Positions 1 to 9,350 of a stretch of 64,000 bases of DNA are shown one piece after another (positions within the stretch are counted from its first letter, which is position 1; each line of letters begins with the position of its first letter). The stretch spans positions 186,001 to 250,000 of the forward strand of contig NZ_JAPEOR010000003.1 of assembly GCF_026341125.1 (NCBI RefSeq), written 5' to 3'. The notes under the pieces were generated by a model, which made no database searches, was not told where the DNA came from, and saw nothing but the letters and a program-made list of their open reading frames with translations. Position numbers and translations under genes: made by a program. Source of the DNA: Streptomyces sp. NBC_01142 (GTDB lineage: Bacteria; Actinomycetota; Actinomycetes; Streptomycetales; Streptomycetaceae).

Positions 1-452
1 GCCTTACGGCCCCGGGCCCGGAACAGGCTGACCGTGCCCTGGGGCCGCCCGCCCACTCTCAGCACCACGCGCAGCTCGTCGTGCAGCCCGCGCGGGCGCA
101 TGAAGTCCTGGTAGATGGCGCTGCCGCCGGGGTCGCCGCCGGTCGTCTCGCGCAGTCCGGCCACCGGGACCGGTGCCTGCACCAGTTCGCTGTACAGATT
201 GACGCGCTCCGCGAAGAGCTCGATCTCCCAGTAGTTGGCACAGCCCTTGTCGTCGATGTTCTCGGCGTGGATGGGGGCGGTCATGATGCCGGTCTCCGGG
301 TCCGTCACCCGCCACACCGCCGCGTCGAACGGCATGAACCGGCGCAGCTGCGCGGACGCCTCGGCGAACATGCCGAGCGCGTGCGGCGCATGCTCCGCAC
401 GGGCCAGCAGCTCGCTGCGCCCGGTACCGGCCTTGAGCGTGGACTGCGACAT
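1..452 (-). CDS. LuxR-type regulator, GAF-like N-terminal part (partial)
   Basis: The frame runs off the left edge, so only the first 150 residues are visible. The ATG at 452-450 follows a clear GGAGG ribosome site. The visible part reads as a soluble alpha/beta sensor domain of the GAF-like kind found in Streptomyces regulators that end in a LuxR helix-turn-helix (motifs RFMPFDAAVWRV, YWEIELFAERVN). The DNA-binding half would lie outside the window, so the class is inferred. It diverges from the flavin oxidase at 675 across about 220 bp and is the obvious candidate regulator of the downstream cluster. No stop occurs in this frame up to the edge. Confidence 0.6.
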   Translation of the reverse strand, partial: MSQSTLKAGTGRSELLARAEHAPHALGMFAEASAQLRRFMPFDAAVWRVTDPETGIMTAPIHAENIDDKGCANYWEIELFAERVNLYSELVQAPVPVAGLRETTGGDPGGSAIYQDFMRPRGLHDELRVVLRVGGRPQGTVSLFRARGRK

Positions 453-536
453 GACGGGGCCTCCGAGCCTCCCGACCGCTGGGAAACGGCCTCACAACGG
501 TCAACTGCCCACGCAGGCAAGCCTATTCCCTCGATC

Positions 537-584
537 GGAAACCCGACCGGAAACCCGACCGGAAACCCGACCGGAAACCCGACC
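537..584. repeat. 12-bp tandem repeat, four perfect copies
   Basis: The unit GGAAACCCGACC occurs four times head to tail and a degraded fifth copy (GGGAACCC) follows. It sits in the divergent intergenic region between the regulator start (452) and the oxidase start (675). It could be a set of regulator half-sites or a replication-slippage array; the sequence alone does not decide. Confidence 0.9.
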
Positions 585-674
585 GGGAACCCTTTCCCCT
601 CAATTGAGGGATGGGAGGGCACGGCCGCGCGACGAAGACTTCTCATGCGACACGGACCACAGGAGGACCCCGCC

Positions 675-2075
675 ATGCCCCATTCCCACACCAGCACCGA
701 CCCCACCGTCCCCACCGAGCTTTCCGAACTCGCCGGCCGGATCCGGGGTGCTGTGCTCACCCCCGGCGCGGACGGCTGGGACACCGAGCTCGCACCGTTC
801 AACGCAATCGACGTCCACCGGCCCGCCGTGATCGTCGCCGTCGAGGACACGGGAGACATCCAGGAGACGGTCCGGTACGCCGCCCGGCACGGACTCCCCG
901 TCGCCGTACAGGCCACCGGGCACGGCATAGCAACGCCCGCCGACGGAGGGGTGCTCATCAGCACCCGCCGGATGAACGAGGTCGCAGTCGACCCCGTGGC
1001 GCGCATCGCCCGAGCCGGGGCCGGCACCCAGTGGCACCAGGTCATCGAGTCCGCCGCCCGCCACGACCTCGCCCCGCTCAACGGCTCCTCCCCGCTCGTC
1101 GGTGTCGTCGGCTACACCCTCGGCGGCGGCCTCGGTCTGCTCGCCCGCCGCTACGGCTACGCAGCCGACCGCGTCACCCGCATCCACGTCGTCACTGCCG
1201 AAGGAGAACTGCGTGAGGCCACCCAGCACCGCAACCCCGACCTTTTCTGGGCGCTGCGCGGTGGAAAGGGCAATTTCGGCATCGTCACCGCCATCGAGTT
1301 CGGGCTCGTGCCCGTCACCACGCTGTACGGCGGCGGACTGTTCTTCGCGGCCGATGCGGCGCGGCCGGTGCTGGAGACCTGGAGCCGCTGGACGGCGGAC
1401 CTGCCCGAGGAACTGACCTCGTCGCTGGCCCTGTTGCGGCTGCCCGATGCGCCCTTCATCCCCGAACCGCTGCGCGGCCGGCTCACCGTCCATGTGCGCA
1501 TCGCCTTTCTTGGCCTGCCCGAGGACGGCGAGAAACTCCTCGCGCCACTGCGCGCCGTCGCGCCCACCGTGCTCGACACGGTGCGCGAGATGCCCTACAC
1601 CGACGTCGGCGAGATCCACATGGACCCCGCCGACCCGATCCCGTACCACGAGCGGTCGATCCTGCTGCGCACGCTCGACGCGGCAGCCGCACAACTGCTC
1701 CTCGCCGTCGCGGGGCCCGACGCCGACTGCCCCGCCTACGTCGTCGAACTCCGCCACCTCGGCGGCGCAGTCGGCCGGCCGTCACCCGTGCCCAACGCCG
1801 TGGGCAACCGCGACGCAGCCTTCACCCTGACCACCGTCTCCCCGCCGAAGGGTCCGACCGACCCGGCCCGGGCCGTACTCACCGCGCTGGAGCCCTGGGG
1901 CACCGGACGTTCCTACGTCAACTTCCTCACCGGCTCCGACGTAGCCGGTGATGCCAGGCGCCTGTACGAGCCGGAGACCTACGAGCGGCTCACCCGGATC
2001 AAGCAGCAGTACGACCCGCACAACCTCTTCCGCTTCACCCACAACATCGACCCCGGCCACGCCGACCGTGCCTGA
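675..2075 (+). CDS. FAD-binding (PCMH/BBE-type) oxidoreductase
   Basis: This 466-residue flavoprotein belongs to the berberine-bridge/6-hydroxynicotine-oxidase superfamily, which uses covalent FAD to oxidise small organic substrates with O2. The FAD-binding domain covers roughly residues 45-220. His83 in ATGHG is the expected histidyl-FAD attachment site. The second (cysteinyl) attachment seen in bicovalent members is absent, with Ser139 in that position before VGVVGYTLGGG, so attachment is probably single. The C-terminal YDPHNLFRF is typical of the BBE domain. The ATG at 675 is preceded by AGGAGG at 661-666. It is the first gene of the plus-strand cluster, 22 bp before an exporter, and may act as a tailoring oxidase. 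Confidence 0.85.
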   Translation: MPHSHTSTDPTVPTELSELAGRIRGAVLTPGADGWDTELAPFNAIDVHRPAVIVAVEDTGDIQETVRYAARHGLPVAVQATGHGIATPADGGVLISTRRMNEVAVDPVARIARAGAGTQWHQVIESAARHDLAPLNGSSPLVGVVGYTLGGGLGLLARRYGYAADRVTRIHVVTAEGELREATQHRNPDLFWALRGGKGNFGIVTAIEFGLVPVTTLYGGGLFFAADAARPVLETWSRWTADLPEELTSSLALLRLPDAPFIPEPLRGRLTVHVRIAFLGLPEDGEKLLAPLRAVAPTVLDTVREMPYTDVGEIHMDPADPIPYHERSILLRTLDAAAAQLLLAVAGPDADCPAYVVELRHLGGAVGRPSPVPNAVGNRDAAFTLTTVSPPKGPTDPARAVLTALEPWGTGRSYVNFLTGSDVAGDARRLYEPETYERLTRIKQQYDPHNLFRFTHNIDPGHADRA

Positions 2076-2097
2076 CCGGCCCAGAACGGAGACCATC

Positions 2098-3483
2098 GTG
2101 ACCACCGACAATCCGACGGCGCAGGCCCAGGCGGCCGCTTCGCCGCCTCCCGCGCTGAGCGTGCGCTCCACCGGCCTGCGCCTGGGTGCCCTGTTCGGCC
2201 CCGCCATCTTCGGCGTGACCGCGGCCGGCGTGGCCCTGCCCGATGTCGCCCGCGCGCTCGAGGCGAGCCCCTCGGCCGCCGCCTGGGTGCTCACCGCCCA
2301 CGCCCTCGCCCTCGGCATCGGCACCGCGCTGGCCGGCCGGGTGGCCGATGCCCGCGGCATCCGGTTCATCCTGCTGGCCGGCGCCCTGATCCTGGTGGCC
2401 GGAGCCGTGGTCTGCCTCGCGGCGCCGAACATCGGCGTCCTGGTGGCGGGCCGGTTCCTGCTCGCCGCCGGCTCCGGCGCGATGTCCTCGGCCGCGCTCG
2501 CCCTCGCCGCGTCCTCCGCACCCGACCAGCGGCCCAGGATCCTCGCCATCTTCGGCGCGACCATGTCCGTGTTCTCGGCGGGCGCGACGCTGGCCGGCGG
2601 TGTGGTCACCGAGTGGCTCAGCTGGCGCCTGACGCTGATCCTGCCGCTGCTCTCGCTGCTGGCGCTGCCGATGGTGCTGCGTCAGGCGGCCGCGCGCCCC
2701 GGCTCGGGCCGCTCCATCGACCTGGGCGGCGCGCTGCTGCTCACCGTGACCGCGGCATCCTTCCTCATCCTCATCCAGTCCTCCGCGCTGTCGCTCTCCG
2801 CCGTCACGGTGACTGTCACCGCCGTACTGCTGGTGCTCGCCGCGGTGGGTCTCGTGGTGCGCACGGCGCGGGTCCCCGAGAGTTTCGTGCCGCGCGCGAT
2901 CGCCACGGACTCGACGTTCGTACGTGCCGCGATCACCGGAGTCGGCGTGTACGCGGGGCTGTTCGGCACGATGTACGCGGTGCCGCAGCTGCTGGTGCGC
3001 GAGCACGGCTGGAGTGTGCTGTCCATCGGTCTGTGGCTGCTGCCCGGAGCGGTCCTGGGTGCGGTGCTCTCGCGCTACGCCAGCAAGCTGATGGGCGCCG
3101 GGGCCAATGTGCTGCTGACCGTGACGGCACTGGCCTGCGCCGCGCTGCTCGCCCTGGTGGGGCTCACGGACGGCGGTCCCGCGGTGATCGTCGCCGGTGC
3201 CTCGCTCGGCTTCGCCGCCTTCGCGGTGACCCAGGTGGTGACCACCGGCCTGCTCTCGGCCCGTACCGCGCCGCAGCAGCGGGGCGGAGCGGTGGCCCTG
3301 CTGAATCTGACGTTCTTCGTCGGAGGCGGCGTCGGCTCCGCGGTCGCGGGCGCCCTCGCCAAGTCGATGGAGCTCGCCGACGTGGTCGCTGTCATCGCGG
3401 CCTTCCCGCTGCTCGGTGCGGTGTTCGCCCTCACCCTTCCGCGGCCGGCGCCGATGCCCGGTCCCCAGGGCGCGCCTCGATAG
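2098..3483 (+). CDS. MFS transporter
   Basis: A 461-residue, very hydrophobic protein with the Pro/Ala/Gly-rich helices of a 12-14-helix major facilitator efflux pump. The early loop reads LAGRVADARGIRF, matching the conserved loop between helices 2 and 3. I chose the GTG at 2098, with GGAG about 8 bases upstream, because earlier starts overlap the oxidase. It lies 22 bp after the oxidase stop and is probably co-transcribed. Within this cluster its likely job is export of, or self-protection from, the pathway product. Substrate cannot be read from sequence. Confidence 0.85.
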   Translation: MTTDNPTAQAQAAASPPPALSVRSTGLRLGALFGPAIFGVTAAGVALPDVARALEASPSAAAWVLTAHALALGIGTALAGRVADARGIRFILLAGALILVAGAVVCLAAPNIGVLVAGRFLLAAGSGAMSSAALALAASSAPDQRPRILAIFGATMSVFSAGATLAGGVVTEWLSWRLTLILPLLSLLALPMVLRQAAARPGSGRSIDLGGALLLTVTAASFLILIQSSALSLSAVTVTVTAVLLVLAAVGLVVRTARVPESFVPRAIATDSTFVRAAITGVGVYAGLFGTMYAVPQLLVREHGWSVLSIGLWLLPGAVLGAVLSRYASKLMGAGANVLLTVTALACAALLALVGLTDGGPAVIVAGASLGFAAFAVTQVVTTGLLSARTAPQQRGGAVALLNLTFFVGGGVGSAVAGALAKSMELADVVAVIAAFPLLGAVFALTLPRPAPMPGPQGAPR

Positions 3484-3558
3484 CCGCACGATATGCGACC
3501 GATAGGCGTCGCCCGCAGGATGGGCCGCCGATCAGACCGCTGAGAGAGGTGGGGCAGC

Positions 3559-4605
3559 GTGACGTCCGATTTCGACAGCCGCGTACGCAAGTCGGTGGCG
3601 TGGCACTTCGACCCCGACACGGGCTCGCCGTTCTGGCTGGGCAAGCGTTCCGGGCTGGGCTTCGACCCGGTCCGGGACGTCCAGACAGCCGCGGATCTCG
3701 CCCGGTTCCCGGACGTCAGTGAGGAGTTGCGTACGGTCCCGGTTCCCGACCTGATCCCCCGGGGCCTGCGGGACAAGCCGTTCCGCGTCTTCGAATCGGG
3801 CGGCACCACCGGTGCCCCCAAGCGCATCATCGACAGCGAAGTACGGGGCCGGATGCTCGAGTGGGCCCGGGACCAGCTGATGGACCTCGGCGTGCCGGCC
3901 GGGGGCCACTGGCTGCACCTGGGCCCCGGCGGCCCCCATGTGGTGGGGTCCGACGTGGCGCGGCACGCGGCGATGGGCGGCGGTGTCTTCCACACCGTCG
4001 ACTTCGACCCGCGCTGGGTCAAGCGGCTTGTCGGCAGCGGGCGCGGCGACCTCGCCGACGAGTACATCGAGCACCTGCTGGACCAGGCGGAGACCATCAT
4101 GCGGAGCCAGGACATCAGCGTCCTGAACACCACCCCGCCGGTGCTCGAGGCCATCTGCGCCCGCCCCGATCTGTACGACCTCCTACGTTCCGGGATCGAG
4201 GCCGTCCTGTGGGGCGGCATGTCGGCGGACCAGGAGACGATCCGGCTGCTGGACGAGGAGTTCTTCCCGCAGGCCACCGTCGCCGGCGTGTACGGCAACA
4301 GCCTGATGGGGGTGGCCCCCCAGCGGGCCGCACAGCCCGGCGACACCCACCGCTGTGTCTTCCAGCCCTACCCCGAGACCACGCTCGTCCAGCTCGTCGG
4401 GGAGGACGGGCACGAGGTGGCGTACGGCGAGCGGGGGCGCGTACTGCTCCATCTGGTCACCGAGGAGATGTTCCTGCCCAACGTCCTGGAGCGGGACACC
4501 GCGATACGTGTCGAGCCCGCACCGGGCTCCGCGACGGACGGGCTGGCGGACATCCGGACGTTCCGCTCCCTGGGCCAGGGCGAGATCATCGAAGGGGTCT
4601 ACTGA
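3559..4605 (+). CDS. Adenylating subunit of a two-component aryl carboxylic-acid reductase (EhpF/Gri-type)
   Basis: A 348-residue ANL-fold protein lacking the usual C-terminal lid domain (full ANL ligases are about 500 residues or more). The adenylate-forming P-loop is SGGTTGAPKR at residues 80-89, and LWGGMSAD and VYGNSLMG match later core motifs. Short ligases of this kind are known from phenazine biosynthesis (EhpF) and pair with an aldehyde-dehydrogenase-like partner, as GriC/GriD do in grixazone biosynthesis, to turn an aromatic acid into its aldehyde using ATP and NADPH. The next gene starts inside this stop codon (TGATG), which supports the two working as one enzyme. GTG start at 3559 after AGAGGTGGGG. 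The aromatic substrate is inferred. Confidence 0.75.
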   Translation: MTSDFDSRVRKSVAWHFDPDTGSPFWLGKRSGLGFDPVRDVQTAADLARFPDVSEELRTVPVPDLIPRGLRDKPFRVFESGGTTGAPKRIIDSEVRGRMLEWARDQLMDLGVPAGGHWLHLGPGGPHVVGSDVARHAAMGGGVFHTVDFDPRWVKRLVGSGRGDLADEYIEHLLDQAETIMRSQDISVLNTTPPVLEAICARPDLYDLLRSGIEAVLWGGMSADQETIRLLDEEFFPQATVAGVYGNSLMGVAPQRAAQPGDTHRCVFQPYPETTLVQLVGEDGHEVAYGERGRVLLHLVTEEMFLPNVLERDTAIRVEPAPGSATDGLADIRTFRSLGQGEIIEGVY

Positions 4606-5975
4606 TGGCTTCGCCCACGCCCGCGGTCATCGATCCGCTGATCGCCGGCCGGACCGTGCACAGCGCCGACCGCTCGCCCCTGACCGGGGTGCTCGGCGAG
4701 CCGCTCGCCGACATCGGACAGGCGCCGCGGCTGCTCGCCGTCTCCGCGCTGCGGGAACTGCGCGAGCGGGCGGACGGGCTGCCGCCCGGCGCCGAGATCT
4801 TCCGCCGCGCGGCAGACCTGTTCACCGACGCCACGCTGGACGGCGAGAGCCCCGAGGAGTACGCGCGGCGGGTGACCCTCGGCACCGGACTCACCGCCAC
4901 CACCGTGCGGCTGTCGGCCGCCGAACTCGCGGCGGAGATGCGGGACCTCACCGGCATTGCGCGTGCCGAACTGCCCGGCACGGACTTCGGCCCCGGTCAC
5001 CGCACCCGCTGGGTGCCGCGCGGACGGCTGTTCGCCGCCGTGCTCGCCAGCAACCATCCGACGCCCAGCAGCTCATGGCTGCAGGCCCTGTTCCACGGCT
5101 ACAGCGTGCTCGTACGCCCCGGCAGCCGCGACCCGTTCACCCCGAGGCGGCTGATCGCCGCGCTGATCGAGGCCGGACTGCCCCCGCACCGGGTCGCGTT
5201 CCTGCCCTCCGCGCACGCCGTGGGGGAGTTCCTGCTCAAGGAGGCCGACCGGGGCATCGTCTACGGCGGTGACCGGGCGGTGGCGTCCTGGCAGGACAAC
5301 GAGACGGTCGCCGCGCGCGGGCCGGGCCGGGCCAAGGCCCTCGTCGACGTCGAACCGGACGACGCGGTTCTCGATCATCTGGCCGAGTCGGCCGCCTTCG
5401 ACGGCGGCACCCGCTGCACCAACCTCTCGGCCGTGTTCACCAGTCGGCCCGTCGGTGAGGTCGCCGACCTGCTGGCTCACCGGCTGAGCGCCCTGCCGGT
5501 CCTTCCCGCCTCCGACCCGAAGGCGTCCCTGCTGGTGCTGGAGCGCTCCCGGGCCGAGCAGCTGGAGCGGCAACTCGCCGCGTTGCGCGAGACGCTCACC
5601 GATCACACCGGGCGTTTCGACCTCCACGACGCTCTCGTACGCCTGGATGACGGATCGTTCCTGCCCCGGCCGCTGGTGCTCTCCGCCGACCGGGCCGACC
5701 ACCCCGCCCTGGGGACCGAACTCCCCTTCCCCTTCGTCGTGGTGGCCCCCTGGCGGGAGGAGGACGGGATTGCCCCGCTGCGCCGGTCGCTCGTGCTGAA
5801 CCTGCTCACCTCGCGCCGCGACCTCATCGACCGTGCGGTCCTCGAACCGAGCATCCGCAAGATCACCACCGGTACGGCCCTGCCCTGGACCACTCCGCAC
5901 GGCATTCCGCACGACGGCAACTACACCCAGTTCCTGCTCGAACCCAAGGGCATCGTCGGCGACAGCCGCCACTGA
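4605..5975 (+). CDS. Aldehyde-dehydrogenase-fold acyl reductase, partner of the adenylating protein
   Basis: 456 residues with an aldehyde dehydrogenase/LuxC-like fold. Candidate catalytic Cys271 lies in FDGGTRCTNLSAVF, and the nucleotide-binding half contains FAAVLASNHPTPSS near residue 145. It would reduce the acyl adenylate (or a thioester on Cys271) to the aldehyde with NADPH, as proposed for the GriC/GriD and EhpF/EhpG pairs. Its ATG overlaps the upstream TGA by one base, indicating translational coupling. About 53 bp separate it from the copper chaperone gene. Role assignment rests on family plus gene pairing; the substrate is not known. Confidence 0.75.
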   Translation: MASPTPAVIDPLIAGRTVHSADRSPLTGVLGEPLADIGQAPRLLAVSALRELRERADGLPPGAEIFRRAADLFTDATLDGESPEEYARRVTLGTGLTATTVRLSAAELAAEMRDLTGIARAELPGTDFGPGHRTRWVPRGRLFAAVLASNHPTPSSSWLQALFHGYSVLVRPGSRDPFTPRRLIAALIEAGLPPHRVAFLPSAHAVGEFLLKEADRGIVYGGDRAVASWQDNETVAARGPGRAKALVDVEPDDAVLDHLAESAAFDGGTRCTNLSAVFTSRPVGEVADLLAHRLSALPVLPASDPKASLLVLERSRAEQLERQLAALRETLTDHTGRFDLHDALVRLDDGSFLPRPLVLSADRADHPALGTELPFPFVVVAPWREEDGIAPLRRSLVLNLLTSRRDLIDRAVLEPSIRKITTGTALPWTTPHGIPHDGNYTQFLLEPKGIVGDSRH

Positions 5976-6028
5976 CACTGCGACGACGCTGCGACGACAA
6001 CCCTGCGAAAATCTAGGAGAAGTCACAG

Positions 6029-6400
6029 ATGAAACGACGTGAGGCGCTCATAGGCGCCGCGGCCGTGGGTGCCGGCGCCGCCATACCCGCCGTGGCGGGC
6101 TATCGCGGCGGTGGCGGGCAGACGGCCGCGTCCGCACCCGTGGTCGCCGAGGCCCCGGCCGTACACACCGAGCGGTATCAGGGCCGCACCATCCAGGTCG
6201 CCGACCACGGCGGCACCCCGGCCGTCACCATAGACGGCCGCGAACTGCATCTGATGCGCCTTGCGGACGACGCGTATCTGAGCGCCATGTGTCACTACGA
6301 GCTTTCGGCGACCCCGCTCCAGGCCGCTCGCCGTGCCGTTCAGGAGCTGCGCGGAGCCCAGTTGCTTCCCCTCGGCCACTCCGGGGTGCACCAGACATGA
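6029..6400 (+). CDS. Tyrosinase copper chaperone (MelC1/GriE-like)
   Basis: A 123-residue protein with a Tat signal ([16 protein letters not shown]) and the short C-terminal domain of tyrosinase cofactors, with [20 protein letters not shown] and [10 protein letters not shown]. In this family the Cys/His residues of that region deliver copper to the oxidase and escort it across the membrane. It is followed by the tyrosinase-like gene with a 4-bp ATGA overlap, the usual melC1-melC2 arrangement. RBS AGGAG precedes the ATG by about 9 bases. It most likely serves the adjacent oxidase rather than general melanin formation, judging from the cluster. Confidence 0.88.
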   Translation: MKRREALIGAAAVGAGAAIPAVAGYRGGGGQTAASAPVVAEAPAVHTERYQGRTIQVADHGGTPAVTIDGRELHLMRLADDAYLSAMCHYELSATPLQAARRAVQELRGAQLLPLGHSGVHQT

Positions 6401-7341
6401 GCGGAACCGAAGAGCTGTCCAAGAGCACCTATGTGCGCAAGAACCACCTGGCCATGACCGCGGAGGAGAAGCGCCGCTTCGTGAACGCCGTGCTGGAGAT
6501 CAAGCGGCGCGGTGTGTACGACCGGCTGGTCGACCTGCACATCAGAGTCAACTCCACCGACTATCTGGACAAGGACACCGGCAAGCGGCTCGGCCACATC
6601 AACCCCGGCCTGCTGCCCTGGCACCGTCAGTACATCCTCATTTTCGAGCGTGAGCTGCGCAAGGTCGATCCCCGGGTCACCCTGCCGTACTGGGACTGGA
6701 CCACCGACCAGGGCGCGAACTCGCCGCTGTGGGCGGACAACTTCATGGGCGGCAACGGCCGGCCCGGCGACCGGCAGGTCATGACCGGCCCGTTCGCCAG
6801 GACCAACGGCTGGCGGCTCAACGTCAGCGTGGTGCCGGTCGGTGACGAACACCCCTCGCTCAACGGGAAGTACACCCAGGACGACCGGGACTTCCTGGTA
6901 CGTGACTTCGGTACGATCGCGCCGCTCCCGACTCCCAAGGAGCTCGAGGACACCCTGGCGCTCCCTGTCTACGACTGCCCGCCGTGGAGCTACACCAGCG
7001 GCCACACGCCTCCGTACAACAGCTTCCGCAACCACCTCGAGGGCTACTCCAAGTTCGAGTGGGAGGCCAACTACGGCAAGCTGCACGGAGCCGGACACTC
7101 CTGGGTCGGCGGCCACATGGTGTACATCGGCTCGCCCAACGACCCCGTCTTCTTCCTGCACCACTGCTTCATCGACAAGATCTGGGCCACGTGGCAGCGC
7201 CGGCACCCCGACGTGCCGCACTACCTCCCGCTGGACGACAACGCGGACGTGCCCGGTCTGAACACCCCGCTGGGGCCCTGGCACACCATGACCCCGGCGG
7301 ACCTGCTGGACCACACCCGCTTCTACCGCTACGACAGATAG
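6397..7341 (+). CDS. Tyrosinase-like type-3 copper oxidase (o-aminophenol oxidase candidate)
   Basis: 314 residues with both copper sites of the tyrosinase family: CuA His48, His67 and His76 ([14 protein letters not shown]), and CuB His230, His234 and His256 ([25 protein letters not shown]). The residue after the first CuB histidine is Gly231 (HGAGH), where classical Streptomyces tyrosinases have Asn (HNRVH). That Asn is linked to monophenol hydroxylation, so its loss fits an o-aminophenol or diphenol oxidase like GriF or the nitroso-forming NspF. No signal peptide is present, consistent with piggy-back export on, or copper loading by, the preceding chaperone. The ATG overlaps the chaperone stop. 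Confidence 0.85.
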   Translation: MSGTEELSKSTYVRKNHLAMTAEEKRRFVNAVLEIKRRGVYDRLVDLHIRVNSTDYLDKDTGKRLGHINPGLLPWHRQYILIFERELRKVDPRVTLPYWDWTTDQGANSPLWADNFMGGNGRPGDRQVMTGPFARTNGWRLNVSVVPVGDEHPSLNGKYTQDDRDFLVRDFGTIAPLPTPKELEDTLALPVYDCPPWSYTSGHTPPYNSFRNHLEGYSKFEWEANYGKLHGAGHSWVGGHMVYIGSPNDPVFFLHHCFIDKIWATWQRRHPDVPHYLPLDDNADVPGLNTPLGPWHTMTPADLLDHTRFYRYDR

Positions 7342-7580
7342 CGGCCGGGAACGCGGTCGCCGCGCGGACGAAACCCGGTCCGCGCGGCCACTGCCGCATG
7401 CGCCGGTACGGGCGATCGGGCACGCGCTGTCCCACCTGACGAAGTGATCGGCGGTGCGTTGCCGCTTTTTTCCGCGCTGTGCAGGCTCCTGCTCATGACG
7501 AATGTCGCAGTCTTCCCCCACTCGTCCGTCCCGGTCCGCGGGTCCGCCGCGGCGCCGGAGCGCGGCCGCGAGGCGGCGCA

Positions 7581-9260
7581 ATGACCGCCAGCGCCCCCCG
7601 CCGCCGTTCGGTGATCGCCGGCGCCGCCCTTGCCGTCGCGGCCGCCGGGACACCGGCCCTCGCCGCGCCCCGTAACCCGTCCGTGGCCTCCACCGTCTCC
7701 GCCGCCAAGGCGTCCACGAGCCGCGTACTGACCACCCGTACCACGGCCGGCCAGGTGTCCGGCGCGGTGGCCGGACGGACCGTCGTCTTCCGCGGCGTCC
7801 CCTACGCCGCCCCGCCGGTGGGCGCGCTGCGCTTCTCCTCGCCCCGGCCGCCCCGGCCCTGGAGCGGCGTGCGCGACGCCACCCGGTTCGCCGCCCCCTC
7901 GTACCAGTCGGTGCTCCCCGGCAGCAGCGAAGACTCGCTGTACGCCAATGTGTGGACGCCGGACGTCCGGGGCTCGCGGCCCGTCGTCGTCTACATCCAC
8001 GGCGGTGGCTGGTTCGTCGGCGCCGGAAGTCACCCCCTGTACGACGGGGAGCGTCTGGCCGACCGCGGCGATGCGGTCGTGGTCACCTTCAACTACCGTC
8101 TGGGCGGTTTCGGCTGGGGCCTGCACGAGGACCTGGCCGACCCGGCCACCGGCTCCTTCGCCAACTGGGGTCTGCAGGACCAGGCGGCCCTGCTGCACTG
8201 GGTCCGGGCCAACGCGGCCGCGTTCGGCGGGGACCCGGACAACATCACGGTCTGCGGCACATCGGCCGGTGGATCGAGCGCCTGGCAGCTTTCCCTGCTG
8301 CCCGAGATGCGGTCGGTGATACGACGGATCGTGCCGATCAGCGCGGCCCACGTCTGGGCACCGGCCGTCGCACTGACCCCGCAGGACGCGGGGGAGGCCT
8401 ACGACCGGATCGCGCACCGGCTGGGCACCACCGTGCCGGGGCTGCGCCGGGCGGATGCCGCCGCAGTCAAGGATGCCTGGGAGCAACTGTTCTCGGGCGC
8501 CCCGGACCGCCGGTTGCTGGGCAGCGGCCGCGAATACCAGGGACCGGTCGTCGACGGCCGTTGGATGCCCGCCTACGACCACGAACGCCCCACCCCGAAG
8601 GTGCCGGTGCTCTCCGTCCACGCCCGCACCGAGGGCTCGTTCTTCACCGGACCCGGCTCGCCCACGCCCACCCCCGCGCCCACCGACGAGGCGGAGCTGC
8701 GCGCGGCCGTACGCGCAGTCCTGCTCAAGGGAGTCCCGGACGTCCCCGACGCCCTGGCCGAGCGGTGTGTCGCCGGCTACCGGGCGGCGGCAGCCGCGGA
8801 GGGACTGCCGGACGACCCGCTGGCGGTGTGGACCGAGATCTGGGGTGACGGGCTCTTCCGGCGTCCGGTCGTCCGCTTCGCCGAGCGCCACGCCCGCACC
8901 GGCACCTCGCCGCTGTACGTGATGGACTTCGCCCACCCGGTGTACCCGCCGCATTTCGGAACGCCGCACGAGGCCACCTCCCGATTCCTCTTCGGTACGC
9001 ACCGGCTGCCCGAGGAGGCTCCTGTCTACGGGGACGGGCCGCTGGAGCGGAGGGTCTCGGACACCTTCATCGACCTGGTCTCCTCCTTCGCGCGGTGCGG
9101 GGTCCCCACGGCGGCGGAGGCGCCCGCGTGGCCGGTGTTCGCACCCGGCCGGGCGAGCACGCTGATTCTCGGCGGCCCGCGGGTGGCCGAGATCGCCGAC
9201 ATCCCCAAACAGCGACAGCTGCGGTTCTGGGACGACAACGGCTGGGGGCCGCGTCTTTGA
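7581..9260 (+). CDS. Secreted type-B carboxylesterase
   Basis: 559 residues. The N-terminus (RRRSVIAGAALAVAAAG) looks like a Tat signal, so the enzyme is probably exported. The body is a carboxylesterase-family alpha/beta hydrolase with oxyanion segment YIHGGGW, nucleophile elbow GTSAGGSS, and FNYRLGGFGW plus GLQDQ typical of the family. It hydrolyses carboxylic esters; the natural ester is unknown. The ATG at 7581 has a modest GAGGCGG upstream and keeps the signal peptide at the N-terminus. The 239-bp gap after the copper oxidase holds no gene I can support. It may trim or activate the cluster product outside the cell. Confidence 0.82.
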   Translation: MTASAPRRRSVIAGAALAVAAAGTPALAAPRNPSVASTVSAAKASTSRVLTTRTTAGQVSGAVAGRTVVFRGVPYAAPPVGALRFSSPRPPRPWSGVRDATRFAAPSYQSVLPGSSEDSLYANVWTPDVRGSRPVVVYIHGGGWFVGAGSHPLYDGERLADRGDAVVVTFNYRLGGFGWGLHEDLADPATGSFANWGLQDQAALLHWVRANAAAFGGDPDNITVCGTSAGGSSAWQLSLLPEMRSVIRRIVPISAAHVWAPAVALTPQDAGEAYDRIAHRLGTTVPGLRRADAAAVKDAWEQLFSGAPDRRLLGSGREYQGPVVDGRWMPAYDHERPTPKVPVLSVHARTEGSFFTGPGSPTPTPAPTDEAELRAAVRAVLLKGVPDVPDALAERCVAGYRAAAAAEGLPDDPLAVWTEIWGDGLFRRPVVRFAERHARTGTSPLYVMDFAHPVYPPHFGTPHEATSRFLFGTHRLPEEAPVYGDGPLERRVSDTFIDLVSSFARCGVPTAAEAPAWPVFAPGRASTLILGGPRVAEIADIPKQRQLRFWDDNGWGPRL

Positions 9261-9350
9261 CCCGCGCCGCGGGCCGCCTCGAGCGTTCGCGCACTGCCGC
9301 GAACCGCATGCGAGCGCACCCAACAGCACCCCAGAGCACCCAAGAAGACC

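Noticed and set aside
537..584. Tandem repeat considered as a CRISPR seed
   Set aside because: Units are contiguous with no spacers and only 12 bp long.
3559..5975. LuxE/LuxC-type fatty acid reductase for bioluminescence
   Set aside because: No luxAB partner, and the gene neighbours (copper oxidase, AsnB) match aromatic acid reduction better.
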